64,000 nucleotides of DNA from an uncultured SAR86 cluster bacterium (GTDB taxonomy: Bacteria; Pseudomonadota; Gammaproteobacteria; Magnimaribacterales; D2472): assembly GCA_902594515.1 (NCBI GenBank), contig CACJML010000001.1, positions 292,645-356,644 of the forward strand, written 5' to 3'. Shown in pieces: positions 38,341 to 47,847 of the stretch. The translations under genes and the position numbers were made by a program. Each line of letters starts with the position of its first letter. Position 1 is the stretch's first letter. Under the pieces are notes generated by a model that saw nothing but the letters and a program-made list of their open reading frames with translations, made no database searches and had not been told where the DNA came from.

Positions 38341-39078
38341 ATGAGCATTTTAGTGACAAATGATGATGGCTTTGAAGCAATTGGTATTCAGGCGCTGTTA
38401 GCGTCTACAAAGACCCTAGATCCAATAATGGTTGCGCCAAAACAAAATTGTAGTGGCATGAGTGCTGCAATAAGCCTTCGAAAAGAAGTAAAAGTTAAAC
38501 AATTAAATTTGAAGGAGTTTGTGGTCACAGGCACTCCTGCAGATTGCTCTTATTTTGGTCTATATGGAATGAACGAAAATAACATTGAGCAAGTTATCTC
38601 TGGAATTAATTTGGGAGCAAATTTAGGAACTGATGTCTTTTATTCTGGGACTGTCGGCGCAGCTATAGCTGGTATTAATTTAAAATATGCTCCTGTTGCG
38701 ATATCGGTTTGTTCATTTTCCCCTAGAGATATTAGTTTTATTGCCGATAAAGCATTTGAGCTTATTCAGAAATTTAGATCCATTTCACTTCAGCAGAATT
38801 CATTAATAAACATCAACTTTCCAGATATTTTGAGACAAGATTACAAAGGTGAGCTCTATACAAAGCTTGCTAGAAGAGGGGCCCCAGAAGCTCCTAATAT
38901 AATAAGTAAAAACGATCAACTAAGCTTTACTTTCAGTGCTTCAGGAGATTTTATCGACGGTCAAACTGATACAGATATGCAAGCCATAGAAAATGGTTAC
39001 GTATCTGTTTCAATACTTAACTATGACATTAGCAATGCTAACGATCTTTTGGGTAGAGAAATAAGTCATGGAAGCTAA
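38341..39078 (+). CDS. surE: 5'/3'-nucleotidase SurE
   Basis: Metal-dependent survival phosphatase acting on nucleoside monophosphates. It has 245 residues. The metal-binding start ILVTNDDGFEAIGI and the motifs VVTGTPADCS and SGINLGANLGTDVFYSGTVGAA are present. It directly abuts ispDF (0 bases) and overlaps pcm by 11. truD, which often lies between ispF and surE, is missing here. Confidence 0.96.
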   Translation: MSILVTNDDGFEAIGIQALLASTKTLDPIMVAPKQNCSGMSAAISLRKEVKVKQLNLKEFVVTGTPADCSYFGLYGMNENNIEQVISGINLGANLGTDVFYSGTVGAAIAGINLKYAPVAISVCSFSPRDISFIADKAFELIQKFRSISLQQNSLININFPDILRQDYKGELYTKLARRGAPEAPNIISKNDQLSFTFSASGDFIDGQTDTDMQAIENGYVSVSILNYDISNANDLLGREISHGS

Positions 39079-39745
39079 ATCTGGATTTACATTTAAGCGA
39101 GTAAGGGAGCAAATGGTTGAAATGCTTCTTGAGATGGGAATCAAAGATTTTAGAGTTTTGGATGCAATGAGTCAGATTGCTCGTCATCAATTTCTTGATG
39201 AGGCCTTTTGGTCAAGAGCATATGAAAATAGATCTTTAACTATTGGGTATAAGCAAACAATTTCTCAACCATATATTGTCGCAAGAATGACCGAATTGTT
39301 AATTGAAAAAGCCAGTGGAAGGGGAAAAATTTTTAAAAAGATAATTGATATTGGTTCTGGCTCAGGCTATCAAAGTGCAATACTTTCATTTTTTGCAGAA
39401 GAAGTAATTGGTATTGAGAGAATAAAGCCACTAGCTTCAAAAAGCAGATCAACTCTTTTAAATTTAGGAATAAAAAATGTCTCAATTATAAATGGAGATG
39501 GTTATGTGCTTGATGGTCTAAAAAACGTTGATGGAATAATATGTGCAGCAGCACCACCAGAAATACCCGAAGATCTTATCAAGCTGTTAAAAAAAGATGC
39601 AAGACTAATTTTACCAGTAGGCTTTAAAGATATGCAGAAACTCATTTGTATTGAAAAACAAAATAAAAATTCATATGAAAAATTTGAAGTGGAAGATGTA
39701 GCTTTTGTTCCAATGCTTGGAGGAATCAGCAGAAATGGTGATTAA
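39068..39745 (+). CDS. pcm: Protein-L-isoaspartate O-methyltransferase
   Basis: Repairs isoaspartyl residues in aged proteins using SAM. It has 225 residues. Motifs: RHQFLDEAFWSRAYENRSLTIGYKQTISQPYIVARM, IDIGSGSGYQSAILS (SAM loop) and DGIICAAAPPEIPEDLIKLL. It is coupled to surE, as across Proteobacteria. Confidence 0.95.
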   Translation: MEAKSGFTFKRVREQMVEMLLEMGIKDFRVLDAMSQIARHQFLDEAFWSRAYENRSLTIGYKQTISQPYIVARMTELLIEKASGRGKIFKKIIDIGSGSGYQSAILSFFAEEVIGIERIKPLASKSRSTLLNLGIKNVSIINGDGYVLDGLKNVDGIICAAAPPEIPEDLIKLLKKDARLILPVGFKDMQKLICIEKQNKNSYEKFEVEDVAFVPMLGGISRNGD

Positions 39746-39753
39746 TTTTAAAA

Positions 39754-40473
39754 ATGAAAAATAAATTAAGGTACTCATTGGCTGGATTTTGCATGGGTAT
39801 TGCGGAGTTAATTCCAGGTATCTCTGGAGCTACCATTGCATTGCTCTTTGGCATTTATAAAAATTTAATATCTATCCTTTCAAATATTAAGTTATCAAAA
39901 AAAATATTTTCAAAAGAATATTTTGTAAATGATCTTCAGATTTCACTAATGGTATTTCTTATTTTCTCGATGATTGCAGCAATCTTATTATTTTCAAATC
40001 TTATTCACTATCTGATCGAAAGTCATTCTTCTGAGTTTTTTAAAATTTTGTCTGTAATTATGGTTTTAGTTTCCTTAAGAATATTCTTGTTTCATCCTGT
40101 TTCTGAAAGATCCCTTCAAAGATTGTTATTTGTAATTGCTGGTGGCTTGATTGGTTACCTCTTATCTCTTTTTTCTGTAAATTTTGAGGAATTTATATTT
40201 TTTCTTTTTATAGGAGGCTTTATAGCATTTACTTTTTTTATAATTCCAGGAATATCAGGAAGTGCAATTTTATTAAGTATTGGATTGTATGAGACAGTGA
40301 TTACATCTATAGCAACATTCGAGGTCTTAAATTTACTAGTATTTGGTTTGGGTTGTGCTGCCTCATTAATTTTAATGCCAAAGTTAATTAAAAAAATTTA
40401 TGAACAAAACAGTCTAGCTATGGATACTTTTTTTGCAGGTTTAATTCTTATTTCTGGAATTTTTTTGTGGTAA
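39754..40473 (+). CDS. DUF368 membrane protein, probable undecaprenyl-phosphate translocase (PopT family)
   Basis: Polytopic membrane protein of 239 residues with about seven to eight hydrophobic segments. Two internally similar motifs, ELIPGISGATIALLFGIY (18-35) and FIIPGISGSAILLSIGLY, form the inverted-repeat signature of DUF368. This family (PopT) has been shown in other bacteria to recycle the undecaprenyl phosphate carrier to the cytoplasmic face. Its end overlaps the nlpD start by 7 bases, so the gene is placed between pcm and nlpD in one operon, consistent with a cell wall role. Confidence 0.88.
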   Translation: MKNKLRYSLAGFCMGIAELIPGISGATIALLFGIYKNLISILSNIKLSKKIFSKEYFVNDLQISLMVFLIFSMIAAILLFSNLIHYLIESHSSEFFKILSVIMVLVSLRIFLFHPVSERSLQRLLFVIAGGLIGYLLSLFSVNFEEFIFFLFIGGFIAFTFFIIPGISGSAILLSIGLYETVITSIATFEVLNLLVFGLGCAASLILMPKLIKKIYEQNSLAMDTFFAGLILISGIFLW

Positions 40474-41075
40474 AGATTTTACTAATAGTTTTAATGATAA
40501 GCTCATGTTCAACAATTAGTAATTTTTATGAAAAAACATTCACTGAGCCTAAAGAAATTTATCTAGTAAAAAAGGGTGAAAATCTTTATTTAATATCTAG
40601 AAAACTTAACATAGATATTTTTAATTTGATTGAAATCAATAACCTAAAGAGTCCCTATAAAATCTTTCCCAATCAATCATTAAAACTACCTGATCGTAAA
40701 GCTCAAGATCCCTCTTCAAAAATCAAATTCGTTAACAAACCTGTCAATCTAAATACATATAAGGAGGAGGCAAGGAATTGGATTACTTTTTATGCATCTG
40801 AAGGGACCACAGTATTTTCAGCAGATGCAGGCGAAGTTATTATTTCGGGCCCTGATATTCCCGGCTATGGAAATATGATAATCATTAAGCATTCAAAGGG
40901 CATATTAAGTGTTTACGCACACTTGAATAAATCATTAGTCTCCAAAGGGGATACCGTGACATCAAATCAACCTATTGCAAGTGTTGGTAAGTCAGAGAGT
41001 TCAGTCTCCATGCTTAAATTTCAACTTCGTAAAGGTGATTCGTCTATTTCGACCAAAGACTATAAATTTTTGTAG
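40467..41075 (+). CDS. nlpD: NlpD-like LysM/M23 lipoprotein, catalytically degenerate
   Basis: Outer membrane lipoprotein that in E. coli activates the amidase AmiC during cell separation. It has 202 residues from a GTG start: a lipobox at MISSC (Cys15), a LysM domain (about 34-76, YLVKKGENLYLISRKLNIDIFNLIEINNL) and an M23/LytM domain (about 95-202). Zinc ligands of active M23 peptidases are missing: the GxDI region is gone and the usual LHFE reads LKFQ; only YAHL remains. That fits an activator and not an enzyme. rpoS, its usual downstream neighbour, is absent; fdxA abuts on the other strand. Confidence 0.88.
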   Translation: MVKILLIVLMISSCSTISNFYEKTFTEPKEIYLVKKGENLYLISRKLNIDIFNLIEINNLKSPYKIFPNQSLKLPDRKAQDPSSKIKFVNKPVNLNTYKEEARNWITFYASEGTTVFSADAGEVIISGPDIPGYGNMIIIKHSKGILSVYAHLNKSLVSKGDTVTSNQPIASVGKSESSVSMLKFQLRKGDSSISTKDYKFL

Positions 41076-41399
41076 TTATCTTTCTAAAAGATGTTTTTTT
41101 TCTTTTACCTCTTCAAACTCCTCGCATTCAGGGAGGGGGGTCTTTTGTTCGGTAATATTTGGCCAAACTTCAGATAATTCGGCATTAATCTCAATAAATT
41201 CGATTTGATCATCGGGAAGCTCATCTTCTGAGAAGATTGCATCAACAGGACATTCGGGCTCACATAAAGCACAATCGATACATTCATCAGGATGTATAAC
41301 AAGAAAGTTTGGACCTTCATAAAAACAGTCAACAGGACATACCTCGACACAGTCTGTATGTTTACATTTAATGCATGATTCAGTAACTATAAAAGCCAT
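41076..41399 (-). CDS. fdxA: 7Fe ferredoxin FdxA
   Basis: Electron carrier with one [3Fe-4S] and one [4Fe-4S] cluster. It has 107 residues. Cluster motifs are [18 protein letters not shown] (about 9-26) and [16 protein letters not shown] (about 39-54), with the typical extended C-terminal half of the FdxA type. It is convergent with nlpD with no spacer and divergent from recA. mutS, often downstream, is missing. Confidence 0.95.
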   Translation of the reverse strand: MAFIVTESCIKCKHTDCVEVCPVDCFYEGPNFLVIHPDECIDCALCEPECPVDAIFSEDELPDDQIEFIEINAELSEVWPNITEQKTPLPECEEFEEVKEKKHLLER

Positions 41400-41450
41400 T
41401 AAAAGAATTCTAACAACCTCTTATAATCAAGTCAGTATTAATTTTTTTTA

Positions 41451-41478
41451 TTTACTTTTCTTTATTTTTTTATATACT
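41451..41478 (+). promoter_or_regulatory. Probable recA promoter
   Basis: TTTACT (41451-41456), 16 bases, then TATACT (41473-41478). The -10 element overlaps the LexA operator, as expected for a repressed SOS promoter. The -35 match is modest, and another -10 inside the operator is possible. Confidence 0.5.
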
Positions 41479-41494
41479 GTATAAATATACAGTA
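41475..41494 (+). promoter_or_regulatory. LexA operator (SOS box) of recA
   Basis: TACTGTATAAATATACAGTA matches the gammaproteobacterial LexA consensus, CTGT-N8-ACAG with TA flanks on both sides. It sits 13 bases before the recA start codon, immediately ahead of the ribosome site. Confidence 0.93.
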
Positions 41495-41507
41495 AACGGA
41501 GAAAATC

Positions 41508-42512
41508 ATGTCAGATAAAACCAAAAATTTAAATGAAGCCTTGTCTCAAATAGAAAAGCAGTTTGGTAAAGGCGCTGTTATGAAAATGGGAGATAGAGAA
41601 AATACTGATATACCATCAGTATCAACTGGTTCTCTTGGCTTAGATATAGCCCTTGGAATTGGTGGACTTCCTAAGGGTAGAGTTATAGAGATTTTTGGTC
41701 CTGAGTCTTCTGGTAAAACAACCCTCACACTTCAGGCCATTGCTGAATGTCAAAAAGAGGGTGGTACTGCAGCATTTATAGATGCAGAGCATGCACTTGA
41801 TCCATCTTACGCTGAAAAGTTAGGTGTTAATGTTGATGAACTACTTTTATCCCAACCTGATACTGGAGAGCAAGCTTTAGAGATTACTGACATGCTTGTT
41901 AAATCAAACAGCGTCGATCTTATTGTTGTAGATTCAGTTGCTGCTTTAACTCCCAGAGCAGAAATTGAAGGAGAGATGGGTGATCATCATGTTGGCTTAC
42001 AGGCTCGTTTAATGTCGCAGGCTTTAAGAAAGATCACAGGTAATATTCAACGATCAAACGCGATGGTTATTTTCATTAATCAAATCAGGATGAAGATTGG
42101 TGTCATGTTTGGTAATCCTGAAACCACAACTGGTGGAAATGCTCTTAAATTTTATTCTTCAGTCAGGCTTGATATCAGAAGAATAGGATCTGTTAAAGAA
42201 GGTGATGAGGTTATTGGTAACGAAACAAGAGTCAAAGTTGTAAAAAATAAAGTCTCACCTCCATTTAAGCAAGCTGAATTTCAAATCATGTATGGCCAAG
42301 GAATAAATGTTGAAGGAGAGATTCTTGAATATGGACAAAAGCTTGGGCTTGTTGAAAAAGCAGGTGCTTGGTATAGCCATAATGGAGAAAAGATAGGACA
42401 AGGAAAGGTTAATGCTAGTAATTTCTTAAAAGAAAATTCAAAGATTAAAAATAGTCTGCTTAAAGAAATAAGAAATTCTTACATTAATATTAAAAACAAA
42501 TCTAAAAAATAA
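41508..42512 (+). CDS. recA: Recombinase RecA
   Basis: Central strand-exchange protein and co-protease for LexA. It has 334 residues (E. coli 353, whose extra length is the acidic C-terminal tail). Walker A is GPESSGKTT, and Walker [11 protein letters not shown], the [25 protein letters not shown] loop and [21 protein letters not shown] are intact. A CGGAGAA ribosome site precedes the ATG, and the LexA box lies just upstream. recX and cinA are not adjacent. The C-terminal end is basic (NIKNKSKK) instead of acidic. Confidence 0.98.
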   Translation: MSDKTKNLNEALSQIEKQFGKGAVMKMGDRENTDIPSVSTGSLGLDIALGIGGLPKGRVIEIFGPESSGKTTLTLQAIAECQKEGGTAAFIDAEHALDPSYAEKLGVNVDELLLSQPDTGEQALEITDMLVKSNSVDLIVVDSVAALTPRAEIEGEMGDHHVGLQARLMSQALRKITGNIQRSNAMVIFINQIRMKIGVMFGNPETTTGGNALKFYSSVRLDIRRIGSVKEGDEVIGNETRVKVVKNKVSPPFKQAEFQIMYGQGINVEGEILEYGQKLGLVEKAGAWYSHNGEKIGQGKVNASNFLKENSKIKNSLLKEIRNSYINIKNKSKK

Positions 42513-42530
42513 AGCTTGTTTATAAGCTTT
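42511..42530 (+). terminator. Stem-loop after recA
   Basis: AAAGCTT (42511-42517) pairs with AAGCTTT (42524-42530) over a 6-base loop, starting at the recA stop codon. No T-run follows, so it is at most a weak terminator or an mRNA-stabilising hairpin. Confidence 0.3.
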
Positions 42531-42571
42531 AAAATTGTTTAACATAGTCTTTCATTAAGTAGAGGAAAGAA

Positions 42572-43750
42572 ATGTCAAATAATGCATACATTGTCTCAGC
42601 AGTCAGGACAGCTGGGGGTAAGAAAAATGGCCGTTTGTCAGCATGGCATCCAGCTGATCTTGGAGCTAAGGTTTTAGATGAGTTAGTTTATAGGTCTGGG
42701 ATTAAACCAGAATTAATTGATGATGTTATTTTTGGTTGTGTTGACCAAGTTGGTGCACAGTCAGGTAACGTAGCCAGGAATGCAATTTTATCTTCCTCTT
42801 TGCCAGAGTCAGTTCCAGGTACTTCTGTTGACCGTCAGTGCGGGTCATCACAGCAAGCAATTCACTTCGCAATACAAGCAGTAATGTCTGGGACACAAGA
42901 TGTTGTTGTTGGTGGTGGCGTTGAAGTTATGTCTATAGTTCCAATTGGAGCAAGCATTAAAGATGGTTATGAGGCAGGTCACGGACTTCCTTTTGATTCT
43001 GATGGCATTAAAGAGAATTATCCAGGAGTATTCTTTTCTCAATTCACTGGTGCAGAGTTAGTTGCAAAAAAATGGAATCTTTCAAGAGAAACATTAGATC
43101 GCTTTGCCCTCTCAAGTCATGAAAAAGCAATTGCTGCTACTGAGGGTGGATATTTTGAAAAAGAAATCTTGCCCGTAGCTGGAAAGAATGCAGAAAATAA
43201 TAATGAAATGTTACTTCATGATGAGGGCATAAGATTTGATGCAAGTTTTGAAGCATTATCAGGGTTAAATCCAATAACTGAAGATGGTGTGATTACTGCT
43301 GGAAATGCAAGTCAAATTACTGATGGTGCTGCTGCAGTTTTGGTATGCAATGATGCTGGGCTTAAAAAAGTAAAAGCAGATCCTATGGTTAAAGTAAAAG
43401 CAATTAGTGTTGTAGGAGATGATCCAATTTACATGCTAACCGGACCTATTCCAGCCACTCATAAGGTCCTAAATGCTGCAAAAATGAAAATTGATGAAAT
43501 AGGTTTATATGAAGTTAATGAGGCTTTTGCACCTGTTCCACTAGCTTGGGAGATTGAAGTTGGTGCTGATCAAGAAAAGCTCAATGTTAATGGTGGTGCA
43601 ATGGCACTAGGGCATCCTTTAGGTGCGACAGGTGCCAAGCTTATGACAACTCTTATTTATGAGATGCACAGAAGAGATGTTAAGTATGGATTGCAAGCAA
43701 TTTGTGAAGGTGGCGGAACTGCAAATGCTACGATTCTTGAAAAAATTTAG
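42572..43750 (+). CDS. Thiolase (acetyl-CoA C-acyltransferase)
   Basis: Thiolase-fold enzyme that cleaves or forms 3-ketoacyl-CoA. It has 392 residues. The nucleophile Cys90 is in SVDRQCGSSQQA; NEAFAP, the catalytic His in GHPLGATGA, and the second cysteine in CEGGGTANA are all present. It stands alone, without a fadB-type partner, so whether it works in beta-oxidation or in acetoacetyl-CoA metabolism cannot be told. An AGAGGAAAG ribosome site precedes the ATG. Its 3' end overlaps the opposing proS by 23 bases. Confidence 0.92.
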   Translation: MSNNAYIVSAVRTAGGKKNGRLSAWHPADLGAKVLDELVYRSGIKPELIDDVIFGCVDQVGAQSGNVARNAILSSSLPESVPGTSVDRQCGSSQQAIHFAIQAVMSGTQDVVVGGGVEVMSIVPIGASIKDGYEAGHGLPFDSDGIKENYPGVFFSQFTGAELVAKKWNLSRETLDRFALSSHEKAIAATEGGYFEKEILPVAGKNAENNNEMLLHDEGIRFDASFEALSGLNPITEDGVITAGNASQITDGAAAVLVCNDAGLKKVKADPMVKVKAISVVGDDPIYMLTGPIPATHKVLNAAKMKIDEIGLYEVNEAFAPVPLAWEIEVGADQEKLNVNGGAMALGHPLGATGAKLMTTLIYEMHRRDVKYGLQAICEGGGTANATILEKI

Positions 43751-44996
43751 CTATATACCCGTTTAATTCTTCAGGCTTAATGAGGTCCTTGGTACCTCTT
43801 CTAGGGGATACCTCAATGAGGCCATCATTTTTTAGAGATTTACCTATTATGATATTGAGTGGAATTCCAATCAGTTCTGAGTCTTTAATCTTTTTTCCAA
43901 ATCGCTCATCCCTATCATCTAACATTACTCGAAAATCACTTTTTTCAATTTCATTGTAAAACTTAATCGCTGATCCATCTAAGTTATCTGTAAGATCAAT
44001 AACATTTATTTGGATTGGCGCCAGACCCTTTGGCCATGCGATACCAAACTCATCATTATTCTGCTCTATTGACGCTGCGACCATTCTTGAAATTCCAATT
44101 CCATAGCAGCCCATATATGGATTAACCTCATTTGAGTTCGCATCCTGAAGACTCAATTTCATTGACTCTGAATATACCTGACCTAATTGGAAGATATGTC
44201 CAACCTCAATACCTTTAATTAGTTGAATTTTCCCACCTTCCGGAAATTCTTGACCCACTAATGAGGACGGATCTTGATCTTTCTCAAGAAGAAGTTCCGA
44301 GTTAATTGCGATTTCTGAACTATCTGAAACAGCTAATACATCTTCACCATTTTCAGCTAACACATGAAATTCCTCTGATTTATCTCCACCGATTGCACCA
44401 GAATCTGCTTTTACAACCTTGAACTCAAGCTCTAAACGTTCAAGTATTTTTTTATAAGCAGATCTAAAGTCTTGATATGTTTGATTTAAGCATTCTGAAT
44501 TCATATGAAAGCTATAGGCATCCTTCATCAAGAATTCTCTTCCTCTCATTACTCCATAACGAGGCCTTATTTCATCTCTAAATTTTGTTTGAATTTGATA
44601 AAGTGTTAGGGGTAAGGATTTATAACTATTGATGTTGTTTTTGACTAAATCTGTAATTACTTCCTCATGTGTAGGCCCTAAACAAAAATCTCTATCATGC
44701 CTATCTTTAATTCTTAGAAGCTCAGGTCCAAATTTACCCCATCTATTTGATTCGTCCCAAAGCTCTTTTGGCTGTACCATTGGCATAAAAATCTCTTGGG
44801 CGCCAATATTATTTAGCTCTTCTCTCACAACATTTTCAATTTTTTTGAGGACGATAAGCCCAAGTGGCAGCCAGTTGTATATACCTGAGGCGACTTTACG
44901 AATCATGCCAGACCGAAGCATGAGTTGATGACTAATTATTTCAGCATCTTGAGGTATATCTTTAATTTTAGGTATGAAAGTTTTGGATGCTAACAT
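43728..44996 (-). CDS. proS: Prolyl-tRNA synthetase lacking the editing (INS) domain
   Basis: Class II synthetase charging tRNA-Pro. It has about 422 residues against 572 in E. coli. Motif 2-type FRDEIRPRYGVMRGREFLMKDAYSFH and motif 3-type YGIGISRMVAA are intact, and the sequence is of the bacterial ProRS type. The insertion domain that clears Ala-tRNA-Pro, normally about 180 residues, is missing: DSSEIAINSELL is followed within about 25 residues by GIEVGHIFQLG. I use the ATG at 44996; an upstream TTG at 45008 would add four residues. Confidence 0.95.
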   Translation of the reverse strand: MLASKTFIPKIKDIPQDAEIISHQLMLRSGMIRKVASGIYNWLPLGLIVLKKIENVVREELNNIGAQEIFMPMVQPKELWDESNRWGKFGPELLRIKDRHDRDFCLGPTHEEVITDLVKNNINSYKSLPLTLYQIQTKFRDEIRPRYGVMRGREFLMKDAYSFHMNSECLNQTYQDFRSAYKKILERLELEFKVVKADSGAIGGDKSEEFHVLAENGEDVLAVSDSSEIAINSELLLEKDQDPSSLVGQEFPEGGKIQLIKGIEVGHIFQLGQVYSESMKLSLQDANSNEVNPYMGCYGIGISRMVAASIEQNNDEFGIAWPKGLAPIQINVIDLTDNLDGSAIKFYNEIEKSDFRVMLDDRDERFGKKIKDSELIGIPLNIIIGKSLKNDGLIEVSPRRGTKDLIKPEELNGYIAKFFQES

Positions 44997-45049
44997 TTTT
45001 AATAACAAATAATATTTAGTTTATAATTCTATAATTTTTTGAGGGACAT

Positions 45050-45343
45050 ATGCCGATTTATGAATATAAATGTTCAAATTGTTCACATGAATTTGAAAAG
45101 ATTCAAAAAATAAGCGAAGAACCAATTAAGGAATGTCCTAAGTGCAATAAAAAGTCAGTTTCAAAGCTTATATCAGCTCCTTCATTTAGATTAAAAGGCT
45201 CTGGTTGGTATGAAACTGATTTTAAAACAGGTAATAAAAAGAATATAGTAGAATCAGGTACTGAGAATAAAAAAGACTCTGCTGCAAAGGAAACAAAAAA
45301 AGACACTAAAACGTTACCCTCTAAATCTAAAAAGGCAAATTAA
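45050..45343 (+). CDS. FmdB-family zinc ribbon protein
   Basis: Small protein of 97 residues with a CxxC...CxxC zinc ribbon (KCSNC at 8-12, CPKC at 31-34) in the FmdB/CxxC regulatory-domain pattern [16 protein letters not shown], then the conserved [20 protein letters not shown], and a lysine-rich low-complexity tail. Function is unproven in the family. A GAGGGA ribosome site precedes the ATG; TATAAT hexamers at 45022 and 45030 are possible -10 boxes. It lies directly ahead of aspS, as in many gammaproteobacteria. Confidence 0.88.
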   Translation: MPIYEYKCSNCSHEFEKIQKISEEPIKECPKCNKKSVSKLISAPSFRLKGSGWYETDFKTGNKKNIVESGTENKKDSAAKETKKDTKTLPSKSKKAN

Positions 45344-45344
45344 A

Positions 45345-47105
45345 ATGAGAACTCACTACTGCGGTCATATTGATTCAACATTAGAAGAAACTGATGTTGA
45401 AATATCAGGATGGGTTCACAAAAGAAGGGATCATGGGGGAGTAATTTTCATCGATCTTCGAGATATAAAAGGCATTGTTCAAGTTGTAGTTAATCCAACA
45501 GAAGAATTTGCATTCAAAGCAGCTGAGAAGTGCAGAAATGAATACGTACTAAAAGTTTTAGGTAATGTTAAGAAAAGATCCCCAGAAACCATCAATCCAA
45601 ATATGCATACTGGTGAAGTTGAAGTTATTGCCAGCTCACTAGAAATTCTAAGCGAAGCAAAGACTCCAGTATTCCCACTTGATGATTATCAGGAAGTTGG
45701 AGAGGAGGTAAGGCTTAAAAATAGGGTCCTTGATCTAAGAAGGCCAGAAATAAATACACGAATATTGTCGCGTTCAAAAATTTCATCTTCAATTAGGCGG
45801 TTCCTTGAAGATCAAAATTTTAATGAGATTGAAACTCCAATATTAACAAAGGCTACACCTGAGGGAGCAAGAGATTATGTTGTCCCTAGTCGAGTCAATC
45901 ATGGATCTTTTTATGCTCTTCCTCAATCACCACAGTTGTTTAAGCAACTATTGATGATGGGTGGTCTTGATAAATATTATCAAATAGCAAGATGTTTTAG
46001 GGATGAAGATCTTAGGGCGGATAGACAACCCGAATTTACTCAAATTGATATTGAAGCTTCATTTATAAGTGAAGATGAAATTATTGAACTATCTTCAGAA
46101 CTTATTAATCTCCTTCTTGGTCAATTCACAGATTATCAAGAAGCTGAAATTCCTTCAATGACTTATGAAAAAAGCATGGAGCTTTATGGTTGTGACAAAC
46201 CTGATCTTAGGATTCCATTGAAGCTTATTAATATAGCTGAAATTGTAGTGAATGAAGAATTCAAAGTCTTTGCTGACCCAGCTAAAGATAAAGGATCGCG
46301 CATTGTTGCATTAAATGTTCCAAATGGCGCTTCATTGTCAAGAGCTCAAATAGATAACTACACAAAGTTTGTTGCTAAATTGGGCGCTAAGGGATTGGCT
46401 TACATCAAAGTTAATTCTAAAAAAATTGACGACATGCAGTCACCCATATTGAAGTTTTTATCAGATGAGGCGGTCACAAACATTGTTGATACAGTTAAGT
46501 CTGAAGCTGGAGATTTAATTTTCTTCGGTGCTGGCCCAAAAGATGTTGTTAATCTAACTATGAGCTCATTAATAAAAGAGCTGGGTCAGGAACTAGATTT
46601 ATATACCTCAAAATGGGCTCCTTTATGGATAAAGGATTTTCCAATGTTTGAAAGAAATAAGGATGGCAATCTAACTTCATTACATCATCCTTTCACACTT
46701 CCTAAGTGTGATGTTCAGGAACTTATTGAGGATCCTGAGAAGGCGCATGCCTATGCTTACGACATAGTATTAAATGGTTATGAAATAGGCGGAGGATCCT
46801 TAAGGGTATATTCAAGCAGGATGCAAAGCGCAATTTTTGAAATATTAAACATTTCAAAAGATGAAGCGAGAGAAAAATTTGGATTCTTAATCGATGCATT
46901 GGAGTCAGGGTGTCCGCCTCATGGTGGAATAGCATTTGGCCTTGATAGAATAGTCATGTTATTAACTGGAACCACCAACATCAGAGATGTTATTGCGTTC
47001 CCTAAAACTCAAACTGCAACTTGTATGCTCACTGATGCTCCAGGAGGTATTTCAGCAGAACAATTGAAAGAATTAGCCATAAAGCCTTTGGCTAAAAAGG
47101 AGTAA
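45345..47105 (+). CDS. aspS: Aspartyl-tRNA synthetase
   Basis: Class II synthetase charging tRNA-Asp. It has 586 residues, the usual bacterial length. The order is an N-terminal OB-fold anticodon domain ([19 protein letters not shown]), motif 2 ([18 protein letters not shown]), the bacterial GAD insertion (about 280-420), and motif 3 ([13 protein letters not shown]). It starts one base after the FmdB gene stop and is followed by yebC after 3 bases. It may be the discriminating or the non-discriminating form; this is not visible. Confidence 0.97.
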   Translation: MRTHYCGHIDSTLEETDVEISGWVHKRRDHGGVIFIDLRDIKGIVQVVVNPTEEFAFKAAEKCRNEYVLKVLGNVKKRSPETINPNMHTGEVEVIASSLEILSEAKTPVFPLDDYQEVGEEVRLKNRVLDLRRPEINTRILSRSKISSSIRRFLEDQNFNEIETPILTKATPEGARDYVVPSRVNHGSFYALPQSPQLFKQLLMMGGLDKYYQIARCFRDEDLRADRQPEFTQIDIEASFISEDEIIELSSELINLLLGQFTDYQEAEIPSMTYEKSMELYGCDKPDLRIPLKLINIAEIVVNEEFKVFADPAKDKGSRIVALNVPNGASLSRAQIDNYTKFVAKLGAKGLAYIKVNSKKIDDMQSPILKFLSDEAVTNIVDTVKSEAGDLIFFGAGPKDVVNLTMSSLIKELGQELDLYTSKWAPLWIKDFPMFERNKDGNLTSLHHPFTLPKCDVQELIEDPEKAHAYAYDIVLNGYEIGGGSLRVYSSRMQSAIFEILNISKDEAREKFGFLIDALESGCPPHGGIAFGLDRIVMLLTGTTNIRDVIAFPKTQTATCMLTDAPGGISAEQLKELAIKPLAKKE

Positions 47106-47108
47106 ACC

Positions 47109-47846
47109 GTGGCAGGTCATTCTAAGTGGGCAAATATCAAGCATCGAAAAGCTAGACAGGATGCAAAAAGAGGCAAGATTTATACTAAATTAATTCGTGA
47201 AATCACTGTAGCTGCAAAAGGAGGACCAGACCCTGCAGATAATCCAAGACTGAGATTAGCTCTGGATAAAGCTACCAGTGAAAATATGCCCAAAGATACA
47301 ATTAATCGTGCAATTCAAAGAGGCTCTGGTACTGGAGATTCTGCTAATCTTGAAGAAGTAACATATGAAGGATATGGACCTAATGGAGTAGCTATTCTGG
47401 TTGAGACTATGACAGATAACAGGAATAGGACAGTAGCTGATGTAAGGCATGCATTTACCAAATTTGGGGGAAACCTTGGAACAGATGGATCAGTAGCCTA
47501 TCTTTTTAACAAGATAGGTTATATTTTTATTTCCTCTCAAGCCAATGAAGATGAACTCTTTGATTTTGCTATCGAGGAAGGTGCAGATGATATAGAAAAT
47601 ACCGACGATCAGTTCATAATCTCATGTTCAGCAAATATATTTAGTGATCTTGTCGAAAAAGTTAAGTCAAATGGGTACGAAGTTATAAATGCAGAACTTT
47701 CAATGAAAGCAGAAACAACCATACCGCTAGATCAAGAGGCCTCTGAAAAAGTTATCAAGATACTAGACTTCATGGATGATATAGACGACGTACAAGAAGT
47801 TCACACAAATGCTGAATTTTCAGATGAGTTGGAATTAGGAGTTTAA
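47109..47846 (+). CDS. yebC: YebC/PmpR family protein
   Basis: Cytoplasmic protein of 245 residues in the TACO1/YebC family, described as a transcription regulator and, more recently, as a factor easing translation through proline stretches. The start is GTG (GTGGCAGG), and the product begins MAGHSKWANIKHRKARQDAKRGK, the family signature. In Pseudomonas the next genes are ruvC, ruvA and ruvB; here a small nuclease follows after 1 base. Confidence 0.96.
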   Translation: MAGHSKWANIKHRKARQDAKRGKIYTKLIREITVAAKGGPDPADNPRLRLALDKATSENMPKDTINRAIQRGSGTGDSANLEEVTYEGYGPNGVAILVETMTDNRNRTVADVRHAFTKFGGNLGTDGSVAYLFNKIGYIFISSQANEDELFDFAIEEGADDIENTDDQFIISCSANIFSDLVEKVKSNGYEVINAELSMKAETTIPLDQEASEKVIKILDFMDDIDDVQEVHTNAEFSDELELGV

Positions 47847-47847
47847 T

